From Nostoc sp. NIES-4103 (GTDB lineage: Bacteria; Cyanobacteriota; Cyanobacteriia; Cyanobacteriales; Nostocaceae), in contig NZ_AP018288.1 in NCBI RefSeq assembly GCF_002368335.1, positions 4,530,727 to 4,594,726 of the forward strand: 64,000 bases of DNA. The letters are read 5' to 3'. The stretch's first letter is position 1, and the number at the start of each line of letters is the position of its first letter. The notes under the pieces are model-generated. The model worked only from the letters and a program-made list of their open reading frames with translations, had not been told where the DNA came from and searched no databases. Of the stretch, positions 63,475 to 64,000 are shown in pieces. The position numbers and the translations under genes are program-made.

Positions 63475-63677
63475 TTAGCCCTAATTAACTGCTCTTGGGA
63501 GGAACTGCTGCAATCATCTTAACGGCTTTCCGCTCCTTGCTATTGTTCCTAAAGGGTGATTTTAGTAACTAGTTACTGAAAAAGTTTGAAAAAGCAGACT
63601 TGATGAGTACACCATTGACGGTGACACAACAACATCTGCTTTCATTTTATTTGAATTTTAATTAAAATTTGTATATT

Positions 63678-63884
63678 TTACAGCCCTTGACGAGAAATTT
63701 GTTTTTCAAAGTTGGCTTGGGTCTGATGAAGCAATTGTTGGCGGCTATCTTCAAGTGTCTGCTTCAGGGGTGGAACCAGATTGCGAGCTTGTAAAGTCAT
63801 GTGAAGCTGCAAATGGGCAACATACTCGCTGAAATCTTCATTTGCTGCAACTGCGCTTGTTAAGAAGTTTGATTCCATTGCCAC
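63678..63884 (-). CDS. Small helical protein of unknown function
   Basis: A 68-aa soluble protein, predicted to be almost all helical with coiled-coil character (LQLHMTLQARNLVPPLKQTL, then EDSRQQLLHQTQANFEKQI). I do not recognise the family. AAGGAG is 6 nt before GTG 63884 and 12 nt before the in-frame ATG 63878; the GTG spacing is better. The good ribosome site supports it as real. Confidence 0.7.
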   Translation of the reverse strand: MAMESNFLTSAVAANEDFSEYVAHLQLHMTLQARNLVPPLKQTLEDSRQQLLHQTQANFEKQISRQGL

Positions 63885-64000
63885 TGTGTTCTCCTTTACT
63901 ATTGCTATTTCTTCACATCATCAAAAATTATCATGTAGTTTTGCCAGACTTCTTAATTCGCAATGAAGTTTAATGGTTTGCAATAGGTTGGGGACTGGGG

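Noticed and set aside
1..64000. tRNA genes or CRISPR arrays
   Set aside because: I looked for T-loop-like GGTTCGAAT patterns and regularly spaced repeats with unique spacers; the only TTCGA matches belong to the dispersed repeats, and the tandem repeats are heptamers without spacers.

Overview
The window is a chromosomal segment of a filamentous, Nostocales-type cyanobacterium. The evidence is the many HIP1 octamers (GCGATCGC), AT-rich spacers full of heptameric short tandem repeats (GGGATTG, GGACTGG, ATTACGA, CAGTACC), and cyanobacterial marker genes: BtpA, PetL, SbtA/SbtB, AcsF, DUF2555, DUF3727, DUF3891 and Uma2. Genes lie on both strands, mostly as single units or short operons separated by repeat-rich spacers. 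I found no tRNA, rRNA or CRISPR array.

Layout. 0-15 kb: a partial ABC-type ATPase, a CHASE2-PAS-GGDEF diguanylate cyclase, a VKOR-thioredoxin fusion, BtpA, RimO, a DEAD-box RNA helicase, a Uma2 nuclease, an aldo/keto reductase and an SGNH hydrolase. 15-19 kb: a small single-helix membrane protein, an unusual fusion of a PlsY-like membrane domain to a PEP-synthase-like phosphotransferase, and a cupin. 19.3-23.3 kb: an inorganic-carbon island (sbtA, sbtB, Na+/H+ antiporter) set inside the broken start of a SulP-family transporter gene and bounded by a ~66-bp direct repeat. 23-31 kb: housekeeping genes (bioB, petL, site-2 protease, coaBC) and a higBA toxin-antitoxin pair. 31.5-38.7 kb: two very large, translationally coupled genes (1307 and 1070 aa). 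One is a P-loop helicase-like protein; the other I cannot assign. Together they are the best candidate here for an undescribed, possibly defence-related, system.

38.9-49.6 kb: purH, followed by three tandem copies of a small promoter-RNA-terminator unit. Its exposed 5' sequence GUGUGAGGAG is complementary to the ultraconserved motif of the cyanobacterial sRNA Yfr1. Then come DUF3891, a manganese catalase, a GlsB-type membrane protein, and a tetrapyrrole group (hemN, heme oxygenase, divergent acsF, Coq4-like) resembling the low-oxygen gene set of Synechocystis. 50-64 kb: a parvulin-type isomerase facing an ABC exporter, a tyrosinase with a Tat-signal MelC1-like copper chaperone, an EgtD-like methyltransferase, proB, a YqeG phosphatase, DUF3727, ruvX and a large GNAT protein.

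How genes work together: SbtA is a Na+/HCO3- symporter, SbtB its PII-like regulator, and the antiporter next door can restore the Na+ gradient. HemN, heme oxygenase and AcsF cover oxygen-sensitive or oxygen-using steps of heme, bilin and chlorophyll synthesis. The MelC1-like protein carries the Tat signal that the tyrosinase lacks. Dispersed repeats include an inverted-repeat element family with ends AACGTGAGTTCGA (three copies). One copy carries a second element with perfect 16-bp ends and an 11-bp target duplication.
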